Shown here: positions 1 through 7,134 of the stretch, piece after piece
Layout: each line of letters starts with the position of its first letter
Numbering within the stretch: the first letter of the stretch is position 1
Source: Zoogloeaceae bacterium
GTDB taxonomy: Bacteria > Pseudomonadota > Gammaproteobacteria > Burkholderiales > Rhodocyclaceae
Direction: 5' to 3'
DNA: 11,656 bases
Assembly (NCBI GenBank): GCA_031267345.1
Contig: JAIRZG010000191.1
Location: forward strand, 1-11,656
The notes under the pieces: model-generated
Told to the model about the DNA's origin: nothing
Database searches by the model: none
Seen by the model: the letters and a program-made list of their open reading frames with translations, nothing else
Made by a program: the position numbers and the translations under genes

Positions 1-73
1 ACAAGCTGACGTTGCCGCGTTGGCGCGGCAGGCAGTCTTCTATCAGGCGGTATTGTGCTTCGGTAAGTTCCAT
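1..73 (-). CDS. IS5-family transposase, N-terminal fragment (runs off the window)
   Basis: Only the first 24 codons are present. The peptide starts MELTEAQYRLIEDCLPRQRG, which resembles the N-terminal part of IS5-family DDE transposases of the kind that act as cut-and-paste enzymes on the IS ends. The catalytic DDE residues would lie to the left, outside the window. The ATG at 73 is chosen because it begins the recognisable peptide and a TGA lies in frame just upstream; a GAGG sits only one base before it, so the ribosome site is poorly spaced. The family assignment is recognition of a short N-terminal stretch and could be wrong at subgroup level. Confidence 0.65.
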   Translation of the reverse strand, partial: MELTEAQYRLIEDCLPRQRGNVSL

Positions 74-114
74 ACCTCAAGCATACCATACTTCGGCGGT
101 AGTGTGAACACGAC
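1..114 (-). mobile_element. Right-hand end of an IS5-like insertion sequence (partial)
   Basis: This stretch holds the start of a transposase gene reading leftward, plus about 40 bases of IS end. Read on the minus strand, the outer end begins GTCGTGTTCACACTACC, which resembles an IS terminal inverted repeat; the partner end is outside the window. Immediately beyond it lies CTAG (115-118), which fits the YTAR target reported for IS5 itself, but the second target copy cannot be seen, so the exact border could shift by a few bases. The open frame of the receptor fragment meets a TAG stop at 100-102, inside this element, which supports an insertion border near 114. A possible outward-to-inward promoter on the minus strand, TTCACA (108-103) and TATGCT (85-80) with a 17-nt spacer, would give an almost leaderless transposase transcript. 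Confidence 0.7.
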
Positions 115-1893
115 CTAGACAGCCTCGTCTTCGGCGACGGGAAAACTTGTTATACACAGGGCAATAACCACTGTTATTCCTATGACATAAACGGCAGGAT
201 GTATCCCGTCAAGCGCACGCGGCAATCCAACAGCATCGACCGGAAGAACGCGCTCCTCAAGTGGGAGAACCGGAACTGCGTCGTCAAGTTCGCGCAGACC
301 GTACTCGCCCGCCTGTTGCCGGACGCTGTTTCCCACGTTGAACGTTATGCAGAACACCATCAGGATTTGCCGGGGTGGACGCCCTCCACGTACAACAAGG
401 AGAGCGCCCAGATGCTCCGGAAGCGCGAGGCGCTCCTCGGCTGGCGCGAGAGTTTCGGGAATCTCGACGCCGCCATCAACCTCACTTGGCTGCAAAACGA
501 CCAGTATTTCAGCAACTTCCGCAAATATCAGCCGCCCTCCAGTTCGAGTTTCATGGGCGGCGCTTGGAGTTCCTATCTCATTACGCGCAAGGGCGTCTCC
601 GGCGACCTCGCCTACCACTTCAACGAAAATGGCGCTTTCACGCATCGGGCCGAATTGCACGCCGCCTGGCATCACGAAAAGATGGAGGGCGAACTGAGTT
701 TTTCGCCACCCGCCTCCGACTTTTTGAACCGGCTCCGCCGCGAAAAAAGCGACATCCAGATGCAGGATACGATCACCATCGCGCCGCTCGGCAACCTGCA
801 AATCACCCCGCTCGTCCGCGCCGAAAAACTTTCCGGCCCGACGCTCGGCAGCCTCCGCTTTGACCGCCTGCGCACCAATGGCGACATCGGCTGGAAGACC
901 ACCGGCAGCCTGGCGCTGAAAAAGGAATTCGACAACGGCTGGCAGGTTTACGGCAGCAAGGGAAGCTACATCCGCTACCCGAATTTTTATGAGATGTACG
1001 GCAACGGCTTCGGCTTGACGAGGATGTACGACAGCAACGGCAAGGCCGTTACCCTCTACCCGGAAGAGGGGCGCACCGTGGACGCCGGTTTCGGCTGGCG
1101 CGGGCGCCTTACCGAAAAGCTCTCCGGCGATTTCCGCCTCACCTGGTTCCAGCGCGACACGAAACATTCCCTCGTGCTCTATTCGACGCCGTTCGCCGCT
1201 ACCTACAAGAATGGCGGCCCCGCCACGCATCGCGGACTGGAACTCGAAGGCACGCTCGCCTTCGGCCGCCGCGCCGATCTCCAGTTCGCCGTCACCAAAC
1301 AGAACGCGCACTTCACCGGCGACTGGAGCTATTGGGGCTTCCCCGCCAGCAGCAACACCCCGGAAAAACGCTTTCCCGGCCAGACCATCAAGGCGCCCAA
1401 TATCCCGGACATCGTCGCCAATATCCGCCTCAACCTGCGCTTTTTCAACAACGACCTGACCACCTTTGTCGAAGCCAACCACGTCGGGCGCGTCTATCGT
1501 GAAAACGACGCTTGGGAAAACCCGCTGACCACCGTCAACCTGGGCGGAAGCTGGCGTCTCGCAAAGAGCGGCCCGGACAAGGGCCTGCGCCTCTCCTTCG
1601 GGGTCAACGACGTTTTCAACCGCGGCCCGAAACAGACGATGGGCGGGAGCTACGCAAAGTTCAAATACTCCTACGGCAGGTGCAGACTGGCTGACGGGAC
1701 GCTTGTTTCCGATGAAGTATGGGGGAGTTGGGGTTGGAACCAAAATATGATCGACTGCTTTATGGCGTCGTTTGGAGCGCCTCAGAATGGCGTCGACTAC
1801 CTCAAATTCAATGAAGAGTACGATTTCAAGCGGAATGTCCAATATCCCAGGGCGGGGCGCACCTTTTACGCCACGCTGAACTGGACGTTCTGA
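115..1893 (+). pseudogene. TonB-dependent outer-membrane receptor, C-terminal beta-barrel, 5' end cut off by the IS
   Basis: TonB-dependent receptors import siderophores, haem, corrinoids or sugars across the outer membrane using TonB energy. The frame is open from the IS border (L-D-S-L-V-F...) to the TGA at 1891, about 592 residues. It shows alternating polar/hydrophobic strands rich in Tyr, Trp and Gly, the barrel signature RYPNFYEMYG (973-1002), the segment THRGLELEGTLAF (1228-1266), and a C-terminus ending TLNWTF, the terminal Phe expected for BAM-inserted barrels. The signal peptide, TonB box and plug are missing and should lie left of the IS. The internal ATG at 199 would give a 564-residue protein with no signal peptide, so it is not a believable native start. 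The late extracellular-loop region holds two cysteines in the insert around 1680-1770. Ligand class cannot be told. Downstream, a possible partner gene starts 81 nt after the stop. Confidence 0.85.
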
Positions 1894-1920
1894 TGAAAAC
1901 CGGCAAGCTGGCTTCCGGCC

Positions 1921-1959
1921 GGGCGAAAGCGAAATGGAAGCGCCTCGTTTTTTCTTTTT
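1921..1959 (+). terminator. Weak terminator-like hairpin with T-rich tail
   Basis: GGGCG (1921-1925) can pair with CGCCT (1941-1945) with one G-T pair, and a T6-C-T5 run follows at 1948-1959. The stem is short and the loop is 15 nt, so this would be a leaky terminator at best. A second small hairpin (CCGGC AAG / CTT ... GCCGG) lies just upstream at about 1900-1922. The T-run ends directly at the ribosome site of the next gene, so it may instead be a spacer in a shared mRNA. Confidence 0.3.
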
Positions 1960-1974
1960 GAAAGGAGCAACATC

Positions 1975-3261
1975 ATGGCTATCACCACTTCCGCCTACAC
2001 CGTCTATTGGTACGACGCGACAGGCGCCGGCTACGGCATGGCCGGACGCATCGTGGACGCGGGCGTCTCCGTATTGCCGAATCCCGGCATGAAAATCGGA
2101 CTGAACGGCGATCCGAAGGTCAAAGGGTTCATCGACACTGGCAACAATCTGCGCATTGCCGTCACCGACCGTGTGGCGGGTCAGTCACAGTCGGTATTCA
2201 TCCACGATGCAACTAACGGACAGCAAGTTGGCAGCGCGCAAACCTGGCCGGAAGACAATCTCTACACGCTCGTCCGGCTTGGCAATTACCTCTACGCGAT
2301 TGACTACGACAACGCGAAGGTGATCGAGATCAGCGCAACCGCGCCCTACGCCGCGACTGGGGTTTCCTTTTCCCTTGCCAGCGTAACCCCTTCGCTGATT
2401 CCTCCCGGCTCTCAGGCGTGCGGTCAGGCGCTGATCGTCCTCAATGGGACGCTCTACGGTCTCTTTGCCTTCCCCGACAGCACTTGGAGCAACTACGCCA
2501 ACAGCCTGCTCGTGCGCTTCGCCATCGCGGGCAGCGGTACAGGCAGAACAATCAGCGTCTCTGCGAGCAACGGCACTCTTGCGAAAAATGCCTTCGCGGT
2601 GGCGAGCGACGGCACGGACCTCTACGTTGCCGCCATCGGCGGCAAACAGACGCAGGGCGATTACAACGAGAATTCGCGCCTGCAAAAAATCAACGCCAGC
2701 CTCACCACCGTGACCAACGTCATGTCCGCCAGCCCGAAAGGCGGAACGCCCCCCGCTTTCCCCTACGAGTTCCGCGATATTTCGTTCAAGGGTTCGGTCG
2801 CGTACATCCTCGCCGGAGCCTACGACAGCAACTGGAACCTGCGCGGCAAACTGTTCTCGACCACGGATTTCTCGACGCTCACGAACATCGACGACTTCTC
2901 TTCGGGCGCCGCTGTCGCCGGCTCTTTCTGGTCGGCGCAATACACGCCCGACAACGACCGCCTGTGGTACACGCGCGGTAACGACATCCGGATATACAAC
3001 GCCAGCAACCTCACGCAGGTCGGCGATCCGCTGACGGTCACGGTGGGCAGCCTGATTGCGCAGGGAGACCAATACACCGACCTCAACGACCTGAGCTACG
3101 TCGGCCCGGCGGGAGGCTCCGTCTCGCTGCGCGGCTACCGCTCTCCCCTGCAACGCTCGAACACCCCCTTCGCGCAGGCCGCCCGCGCCCTCACTCGTGG
3201 CCGCCCCGAACTCACCGAAGAGGAATTCCAGCAACTCGCCAAAACCCACGGCGCGCCATGA
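1975..3261 (+). CDS. Hypothetical beta-propeller-like protein beside the TonB receptor
   Basis: I do not recognise a named family. The 428-residue protein has repeated strand-turn-strand units, each with a [LV]Y/W core and a hydrophilic turn: GNYLYAIDYDNAKVIEI (about 103-119), LNGTLYGLF, DGTDLYVAAIGG, FKGSVAYILAGAYDSN and DNDRLWYTRGNDIRIYNAS (about 326-344), fitting a six- or seven-bladed propeller. The C-terminal 45 residues are charged and probably lie outside the propeller. There is no signal peptide or lipobox, and only one cysteine. The start is firm: AGGAG at 1963-1967 lies 7 nt before the ATG. Position 81 nt after a TonB-dependent receptor on the same strand suggests co-transcription and a role in handling the receptor's ligand. 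That is inference; a precedent is XusB, a propeller lipoprotein beside its receptor in Bacteroides. Without a signal, export would need another route, or the protein is cytoplasmic. Confidence 0.8.
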   Translation: MAITTSAYTVYWYDATGAGYGMAGRIVDAGVSVLPNPGMKIGLNGDPKVKGFIDTGNNLRIAVTDRVAGQSQSVFIHDATNGQQVGSAQTWPEDNLYTLVRLGNYLYAIDYDNAKVIEISATAPYAATGVSFSLASVTPSLIPPGSQACGQALIVLNGTLYGLFAFPDSTWSNYANSLLVRFAIAGSGTGRTISVSASNGTLAKNAFAVASDGTDLYVAAIGGKQTQGDYNENSRLQKINASLTTVTNVMSASPKGGTPPAFPYEFRDISFKGSVAYILAGAYDSNWNLRGKLFSTTDFSTLTNIDDFSSGAAVAGSFWSAQYTPDNDRLWYTRGNDIRIYNASNLTQVGDPLTVTVGSLIAQGDQYTDLNDLSYVGPAGGSVSLRGYRSPLQRSNTPFAQAARALTRGRPELTEEEFQQLAKTHGAP

Positions 3262-3298
3262 GGATTTTTTACCCGCCAGCGAGCGTAGGACTAAACAT

Positions 3299-4729
3299 CT
3301 AACTTTTACTGATCCCTGATTCCTGATTCCCGAACGCTGATCCCGGTTGATGGCGCAGCAGGATGTCGTAAAAGAGGCGCACGTTTTCCACCAGAATCAC
3401 GGCTTCGCCGCCGCGCGCGCGACCGGATTTGAGGTTGGCGTAATACTCCGGACGCGCCAGCAGGGGCAGGATTTTTTTCATCTCGAACCAGGAATCGCCA
3501 TCGACGCCCTTGCGTCCGGCCAGACGGCGGGCGGCGTTGAAGTGACCGGGGCCGATGTTGTAGGCCGCCAGCGCCTGCCAGGTGCGATCCGGCTCCAGTG
3601 TGCTTTGGGGGATATAGCTTTTCAGGATATTCAGGTAGCGCGCTCCGGCGATGATGCTTTCATTGGGATCGAGACGATTGGAAACGCCCATGCGGTCGGC
3701 GGTGTCTTCTGTCAGCATCATGATGCCGCGCACCCCGGTGGGACTGGTGTTAAGCGGATTCCAGTGCGATTCCTGATAGGAAAGCGCCGCCAGCAGACGC
3801 CAGTCGAGGCCGGTTTCCTGTTGCGCCTGCAAGAACAGTTCGCGGTATCTGGGCAGGAGACTTTCGATGCGTTCGATAAAAATCACCACATCCATGGGAC
3901 GCAGACGTTCCAGATGTCCCAGATAGCGGTCGTTCAGCGCCGTCAGGGCGCGGCTGTCCCGTATTCCGGCGATGAAAGCCTGCGCCTGCTCATACAGGCG
4001 GGCATCGCCATCGGCAGGGAACATCCAGGCGATGGGCTGCGCTTCGCCCACTTCCAGTCCGGTCTGTAGCGTCGGGTAATAGTTTTGTCCGATGCTGGCG
4101 ATCGCCTGATCGACCAGCGCGATTTCCACCTTGCGGCTGGCGACATCCGCCAGCAAGTCCAGCGGCGTATCGGCGCGCGATTCGCGTATCGTCAGGTTGG
4201 GCGCCTGCTTTTGCAATTCACGCAAGGCGCGATACTGGCGGTTACTCTGGGCGACGACGGTTTGTCCCCGCAACTGTTCCAGATTGCGGAGGGGCAGGGC
4301 GTCTTCGTGGCGCACCAGCACGTCGGGCGTGGAGAGAAAAGGATCGCTGAATGCAAAAGACTTGCTGGACGTGGGCGAAAACCAGCCCGCCGCCATGTGC
4401 GCTTCGCGCCGCATCAGGCGTTCGTGTATTTCATGCCGGGGAACGACCACGAAACGCACGGGAACGCCCAGTTTGGTGGCGAACATTTGCACCAGATCAT
4501 GCTCGAACCCGATGGACATTCCGCCTTCCGTGTCGTAGGTCAGCGGCCCGGCGTGGGTGAGCACGATGAGTTCCTGCTCCGCTTCCGGAAAGGGCAGGGG
4601 CCGATTCGAGCAGGCGGACAGGACAAGCAGAAAGGGCAACAGAAGCCACGCCAGCCTTCCACGAATACCTTTTCTTTTCCTGTCTTCTGGTATTATCCGC
4701 CCCCTCTGGAGAGGTACCGAAGTGGCCAT
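3299..4729 (-). CDS. mltF: Membrane-bound lytic murein transglycosylase F
   Basis: MltF cleaves the beta-1,4 bond between MurNAc and GlcNAc, leaving 1,6-anhydro ends, and is anchored to the outer membrane. From the lipobox on, the order is typical: LVLSAC with the lipidated Cys (codon 4612-4610), a solute-binding-like domain (family SBP_bac_3) containing GFEHDLVQMFATKLGV and AAGWFSPT, then a C-terminal SLT domain with SYQESHWNP (catalytic Glu at 3772-3770), TGVRGIMMLT and AAYNIGPGH. Start choice is uncertain. The nearest ATG (4729) lies inside the antisense of the tRNA gene and has no ribosome site. The in-frame ATT at 4666 follows AGGAAAAGAAAAGG and would give an ideal lipoprotein signal of 18 residues (MRGRLAW...LSA-C). 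The gene faces the propeller gene tail-to-tail, 37 nt apart. The last residues (NQESGISKS) come from a heptamer repeat. Confidence 0.9.
   Translation of the reverse strand: MATSVPLQRGRIIPEDRKRKGIRGRLAWLLLPFLLVLSACSNRPLPFPEAEQELIVLTHAGPLTYDTEGGMSIGFEHDLVQMFATKLGVPVRFVVVPRHEIHERLMRREAHMAAGWFSPTSSKSFAFSDPFLSTPDVLVRHEDALPLRNLEQLRGQTVVAQSNRQYRALRELQKQAPNLTIRESRADTPLDLLADVASRKVEIALVDQAIASIGQNYYPTLQTGLEVGEAQPIAWMFPADGDARLYEQAQAFIAGIRDSRALTALNDRYLGHLERLRPMDVVIFIERIESLLPRYRELFLQAQQETGLDWRLLAALSYQESHWNPLNTSPTGVRGIMMLTEDTADRMGVSNRLDPNESIIAGARYLNILKSYIPQSTLEPDRTWQALAAYNIGPGHFNAARRLAGRKGVDGDSWFEMKKILPLLARPEYYANLKSGRARGGEAVILVENVRLFYDILLRHQPGSAFGNQESGISKS
3310..3344. repeat. Tandem 7-nt repeat at the mltF 3' end
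   Basis: Five consecutive heptamers in perfect register read TGATCCC, TGATTCC, TGATTCC, CGAACGC (degenerate) and TGATCCC. They encode the extreme C-terminus of MltF on the other strand, a tail outside the conserved SLT domain. Confidence 0.6.
4691..4707 (+). promoter_or_regulatory. Probable tRNA-Ser promoter, -10 box and GC-rich discriminator
   Basis: TATTAT (4691-4696) is a good -10 box and is followed by the GC-rich discriminator CCGCCCC, as in stable-RNA promoters that respond to ppGpp. No convincing -35 is visible; the T-rich stretch at 4670-4678 is a poor match. The box lies within the candidate 5' region of mltF on the opposite strand, so the two transcription units could interfere. 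Confidence 0.5.
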
Positions 4730-4800
4730 AACGGCGCCGACTCGAAATCGGATGGTCGGGTAAAACCGGCACGCGGGTTCGAATCCCGCCCTCTCCGCCA
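4708..4800 (+). tRNA. tRNA-Ser (anticodon CGA)
   Basis: The acceptor GGAGAGG (4708-4714) pairs perfectly with CCTCTCC (4790-4796), followed by discriminator G and an encoded CCA (4798-4800). The T arm is GCGGG-TTCGAAT-CCCGC. The anticodon loop CTCGAAA (4741-4747) gives anticodon CGA (4743-4745), which reads UCG. The long variable arm between the anticodon stem and the T arm (GGTCGGGTAAAACCGGC) is typical of class II serine tRNAs. The first anticodon-stem pair appears to be a G-A mismatch (4736 with 4752), the remaining four pairs being canonical. Confidence 0.96.
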
Positions 4801-5018
4801 GTCTGTCTCCCGCCCACGCTTTCTTTATTCGCATTTTTTTCCCTTCGCTTGGCTGCCCCGATCTTAGCATCCAGAGGGCAGGGCGCAGGAAATCGCTTGT
4901 TGACGCCGGGCAATCACATGAATGTGTTCTCATTGCAAATCACCTGCGATGACGCCAAAGCCGCCGCCTGCGTCGTTGCCCGCAGTCGTCATTTACGGGC
5001 ATCGCATCAGGACAAAAT

Positions 5019-5047
5019 TTGACCTCTGCCGCGTTTGCGCGTAATTT
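5019..5047 (+). promoter_or_regulatory. Sigma70-type promoter for adk
   Basis: TTGACC (5019-5024) and TAATTT (5042-5047) are separated by exactly 17 nt, five and four matches to the consensus boxes. Transcription would begin near 5054, leaving a leader of about 35 nt before the adk ATG. The rest of the 288-nt gap after the tRNA holds only a small hairpin at 4910-4936 (GCAAT/ATTGC enclosing CACA-TGAA-TGTG) and no gene that I can support. Confidence 0.6.
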
Positions 5048-5088
5048 CCGCCGTTTGCGTTGCAACATAAACCGTAACAGGAAACATC

Positions 5089-5733
5089 ATGCGACTGATT
5101 CTTCTTGGCGCGCCGGGAGCTGGCAAGGGCACCCAGGCCAGATTCATTACTGAAAAACATGGCATTCCCCAGATTTCCACCGGCGACATGCTGCGCGCCC
5201 AGGTCAAGGCGGGGACGCTTCTGGGGCGGGAAGCCAAAAAATTCATGGACGCGGGCGGGCTGGCGCCGGATAACGTGATTATCGGCATGGTCAAGGAACG
5301 CCTCAAAGAAGCGGATTGCAAAAACGGCTACCTGTTCGACGGTTTCCCGCGCACCATTCCTCAGGCCGAGGCGTTGCTGGCGGCGGGCGTGGCGCTGGAC
5401 TTTGTGCTGGAAGTCGAGACGCCGGACGCCGACATCATCGAGCGCATGGCGGGACGCCGCGTGCATCTGCCATCGGGGCGCACTTACCATGTCCGCTTCA
5501 ATCCGCCCAAAGTGGCGGACAAAGATGACGTGACCGGCGAAGACCTGGCGCAGCGCGACGATGACAAGGAAGAAACCGTCAGAAAACGTCTTGCCGTCTA
5601 TCACGAACAAACCCGACCACTGGTGGATTTTTACACCCGCCTGCAACATGCCCATGCGCCCGCAGTGAAGAAAATCAATGGGGTCGGTAGCGTGGAAACA
5701 ATTACCGCGCGTGTTTTTGCGGCCTTGCAATAA
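5089..5733 (+). CDS. adk: Adenylate kinase
   Basis: The enzyme interconverts ATP + AMP and 2 ADP in the cytoplasm and sets the adenylate energy charge. At 214 residues it has the same length as the Escherichia coli enzyme. Visible parts are the P-loop GAPGAGKGT (7-15), the NMP-binding region with STGDMLRAQVKAG (30-42), GFPRT in the core, and the long LID domain beginning GRRVHLPSGRTYHVRFNPP and closing with DDDKEETVRKRL. The LID has no zinc-binding cysteines and matches the Gram-negative long form. The ATG follows AGGAAA at 5079-5084. It is the first gene of a probable adk-pfp-hppA transcription unit; pfp begins 5 nt after its stop. Nothing appears broken. Confidence 0.98.
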   Translation: MRLILLGAPGAGKGTQARFITEKHGIPQISTGDMLRAQVKAGTLLGREAKKFMDAGGLAPDNVIIGMVKERLKEADCKNGYLFDGFPRTIPQAEALLAAGVALDFVLEVETPDADIIERMAGRRVHLPSGRTYHVRFNPPKVADKDDVTGEDLAQRDDDKEETVRKRLAVYHEQTRPLVDFYTRLQHAHAPAVKKINGVGSVETITARVFAALQ

Positions 5734-5738
5734 GCATC

Positions 5739-7001
5739 ATGCCGAAAAACGCCTTTTATGCCCAATCCGGCGGCGTGACTGCCGTCATCAACGCTTCCGC
5801 CTGCGGCGTGATCGAGACCGCGCGCGCGCATCCCGACCAAATCGGCAAACTTTACGCCGGACGCGACGGTATCATCGGCGCGTTGACCGAAGACCTGATC
5901 GATACCTCGCTGGAATCCGCCGCCGATATTGCGCGTTTGAGGCACACGCCGGGCGGGGCGTTCGGCTCCTGCCGCTACAAGCTGAAATCACCCGATGAAC
6001 ACCGTGCGCAGTACGAGCGCCTGATCGAAGTTTTCCGCGCCCATGACATCGGCTACTTTTTTTACAACGGCGGCAACGATTCCATGGACACCGCCTGGAA
6101 AGTGTCGCAACTGGCGACGCGCCTGGATTTTCCGCTCATCTGCGTCGGCATTCCCAAGACCGTGGATAACGATCTGGCGGGAACCGACAACTGCCCCGGC
6201 TTCGGTTCGGTCGCCAAATATGTGGCGACTTCCATGCGCGAGGCCGGGTTTGATGTGGCCTCGATGGCGCGCACCTCAACGAAAATTTTCGTGCTCGAAG
6301 TCATGGGGCGTCATGCCGGATGGATTACGGCGGCTTGCGGTCTGGCGAGCGAAGCCGAAGGCGAAGCGCCGCACCTCCTGCTGTTCCCGGAAATTCCCTT
6401 TACACCGGACGCTTTTCTGGCGCGGGTCAAAGAATGCGTCGAGCGTTACGGTTACTGCACCGCCGCCGTGTCGGAAGGCTTGCGTGATGCCGATGGCAAA
6501 CTCATCGCCGACATGGGCGTGAAAGACGCCTTCGGACACGCCCAGTTGGGCGGCGTTGGGCAAGCGGTGGCGCAGCTCATCAAGGACAAGCTCGGTCACA
6601 AATACCATTGGGCGTTGGCGGATTACCTGCAACGCTCGGCGCGCCACATCGCAGCAAGCGTCGATGTGGAGCAGGCCTACGCCGTGGGCGTTGCCGCCGT
6701 GGAGCAGGTGTTGGCAGGGAAAAACGCGACCATGCCCGCCATTCGCCGCACCTCCGACGCGCCCTATGCCTGGGAAATCGCCGTCGCCGACCTGAAAAAT
6801 GTCGCCAATGTGGAAAAGAAAATGCCGCTCGAATTTATCTCGCCGGACGGTTTTCACATTACCGACGCCTGCCGCCGTTATCTCTCGCCCCTGATCGAAG
6901 GTGAAGCCATCCCGCCCTTCGTGCGCGGCTTGCCCGATTACGTGCGCTTGAAGAATATTGCCGTTGCCAAAAAACTGGCGGCGTTTGAGGTTGAAGCATG
7001 A
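5739..7001 (+). CDS. pfp: Pyrophosphate-dependent 6-phosphofructokinase
   Basis: This cytoplasmic enzyme converts fructose 6-phosphate and PPi reversibly to fructose 1,6-bisphosphate and phosphate. Phosphate-donor choice can be read in the sequence. GGND (111-114) carries Asp where ATP enzymes have Gly in GGDG, and PKTVDND (139-145) has Lys where ATP enzymes have Gly in PGTIDND; both are the PPi-type residues. The Asp of TVDND is the expected catalytic base, and MGRHAGW (189-195) contains the sugar-phosphate-binding MGR motif. The 420-residue length suits the PPi-type enzymes. The ATG lies 5 nt after the adk stop with no clear ribosome site, so translation is probably coupled to adk. hppA, which pumps protons with PPi, follows; both genes therefore draw on the same PPi pool. 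Confidence 0.95.
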   Translation: MPKNAFYAQSGGVTAVINASACGVIETARAHPDQIGKLYAGRDGIIGALTEDLIDTSLESAADIARLRHTPGGAFGSCRYKLKSPDEHRAQYERLIEVFRAHDIGYFFYNGGNDSMDTAWKVSQLATRLDFPLICVGIPKTVDNDLAGTDNCPGFGSVAKYVATSMREAGFDVASMARTSTKIFVLEVMGRHAGWITAACGLASEAEGEAPHLLLFPEIPFTPDAFLARVKECVERYGYCTAAVSEGLRDADGKLIADMGVKDAFGHAQLGGVGQAVAQLIKDKLGHKYHWALADYLQRSARHIAASVDVEQAYAVGVAAVEQVLAGKNATMPAIRRTSDAPYAWEIAVADLKNVANVEKKMPLEFISPDGFHITDACRRYLSPLIEGEAIPPFVRGLPDYVRLKNIAVAKKLAAFEVEA

Positions 7002-7076
7002 TAAGTCTCTCCCTTCGGCGCGCCGCGCGGAGAGGGCGTGCGCGGCGTTGGAGCGCGTTGAACCGTTTTTCCCAAT

Positions 7077-7119
7077 CACAGCCCACCCGGGGTCGGGTGA
7101 ATTCGCTGTGGTTTGTTTT
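7077..7119 (+). promoter_or_regulatory. Hairpin with T-rich tail in the hppA leader
   Basis: Outer stem CACAGC (7077-7082) / GCTGTG (7105-7110) encloses inner stem CACCC (7084-7088) / GGGTG (7095-7099) with loop GGGGTC. GTTTGTTTT follows directly, then the hppA ribosome site. The layout is that of an attenuator or an mRNA-processing/stability hairpin between pfp and hppA. The remainder of the 133-nt gap is GC-rich with a possible CTCTCC/GGAGAG pairing near 7006-7034, and I see no separate promoter. Confidence 0.4.
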
Positions 7120-7134
7120 AGAGGAGAGTAGCTG

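Noticed and set aside
199..201. ATG at 199 as the natural start of the receptor
   Set aside because: The frame is open further left with receptor-like sequence, and a start here gives no signal peptide or plug; the IS border explains the truncation.
115..1842. 575-residue open frame on the minus strand
   Set aside because: It is antisense to the receptor barrel, is low in recognisable motifs and arises from the high GC third-position bias.
2185..3249. 354-residue minus-strand open frame
   Set aside because: It mirrors the propeller gene, which has a strong ribosome site and coherent strand repeats; the mirror has composition-driven sequence only.
4085..4867. 260-residue plus-strand open frame over mltF and the tRNA
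   Set aside because: It is antisense to mltF and reads through the tRNA; no family features are visible.
4900..4928. TTGACG as an upstream adk promoter
   Set aside because: At 17-18 nt spacing there is no acceptable -10 box; the TTGACC/TAATTT pair at 5019-5047 is far better.
4730..4933. Long N-terminal extension of mltF and a second minus frame across the tRNA
   Set aside because: These translate the tRNA-Ser antisense (the common ERAGFEPACRFYP and GEGGIRTRVPVLPDHP artefacts) and are not protein.
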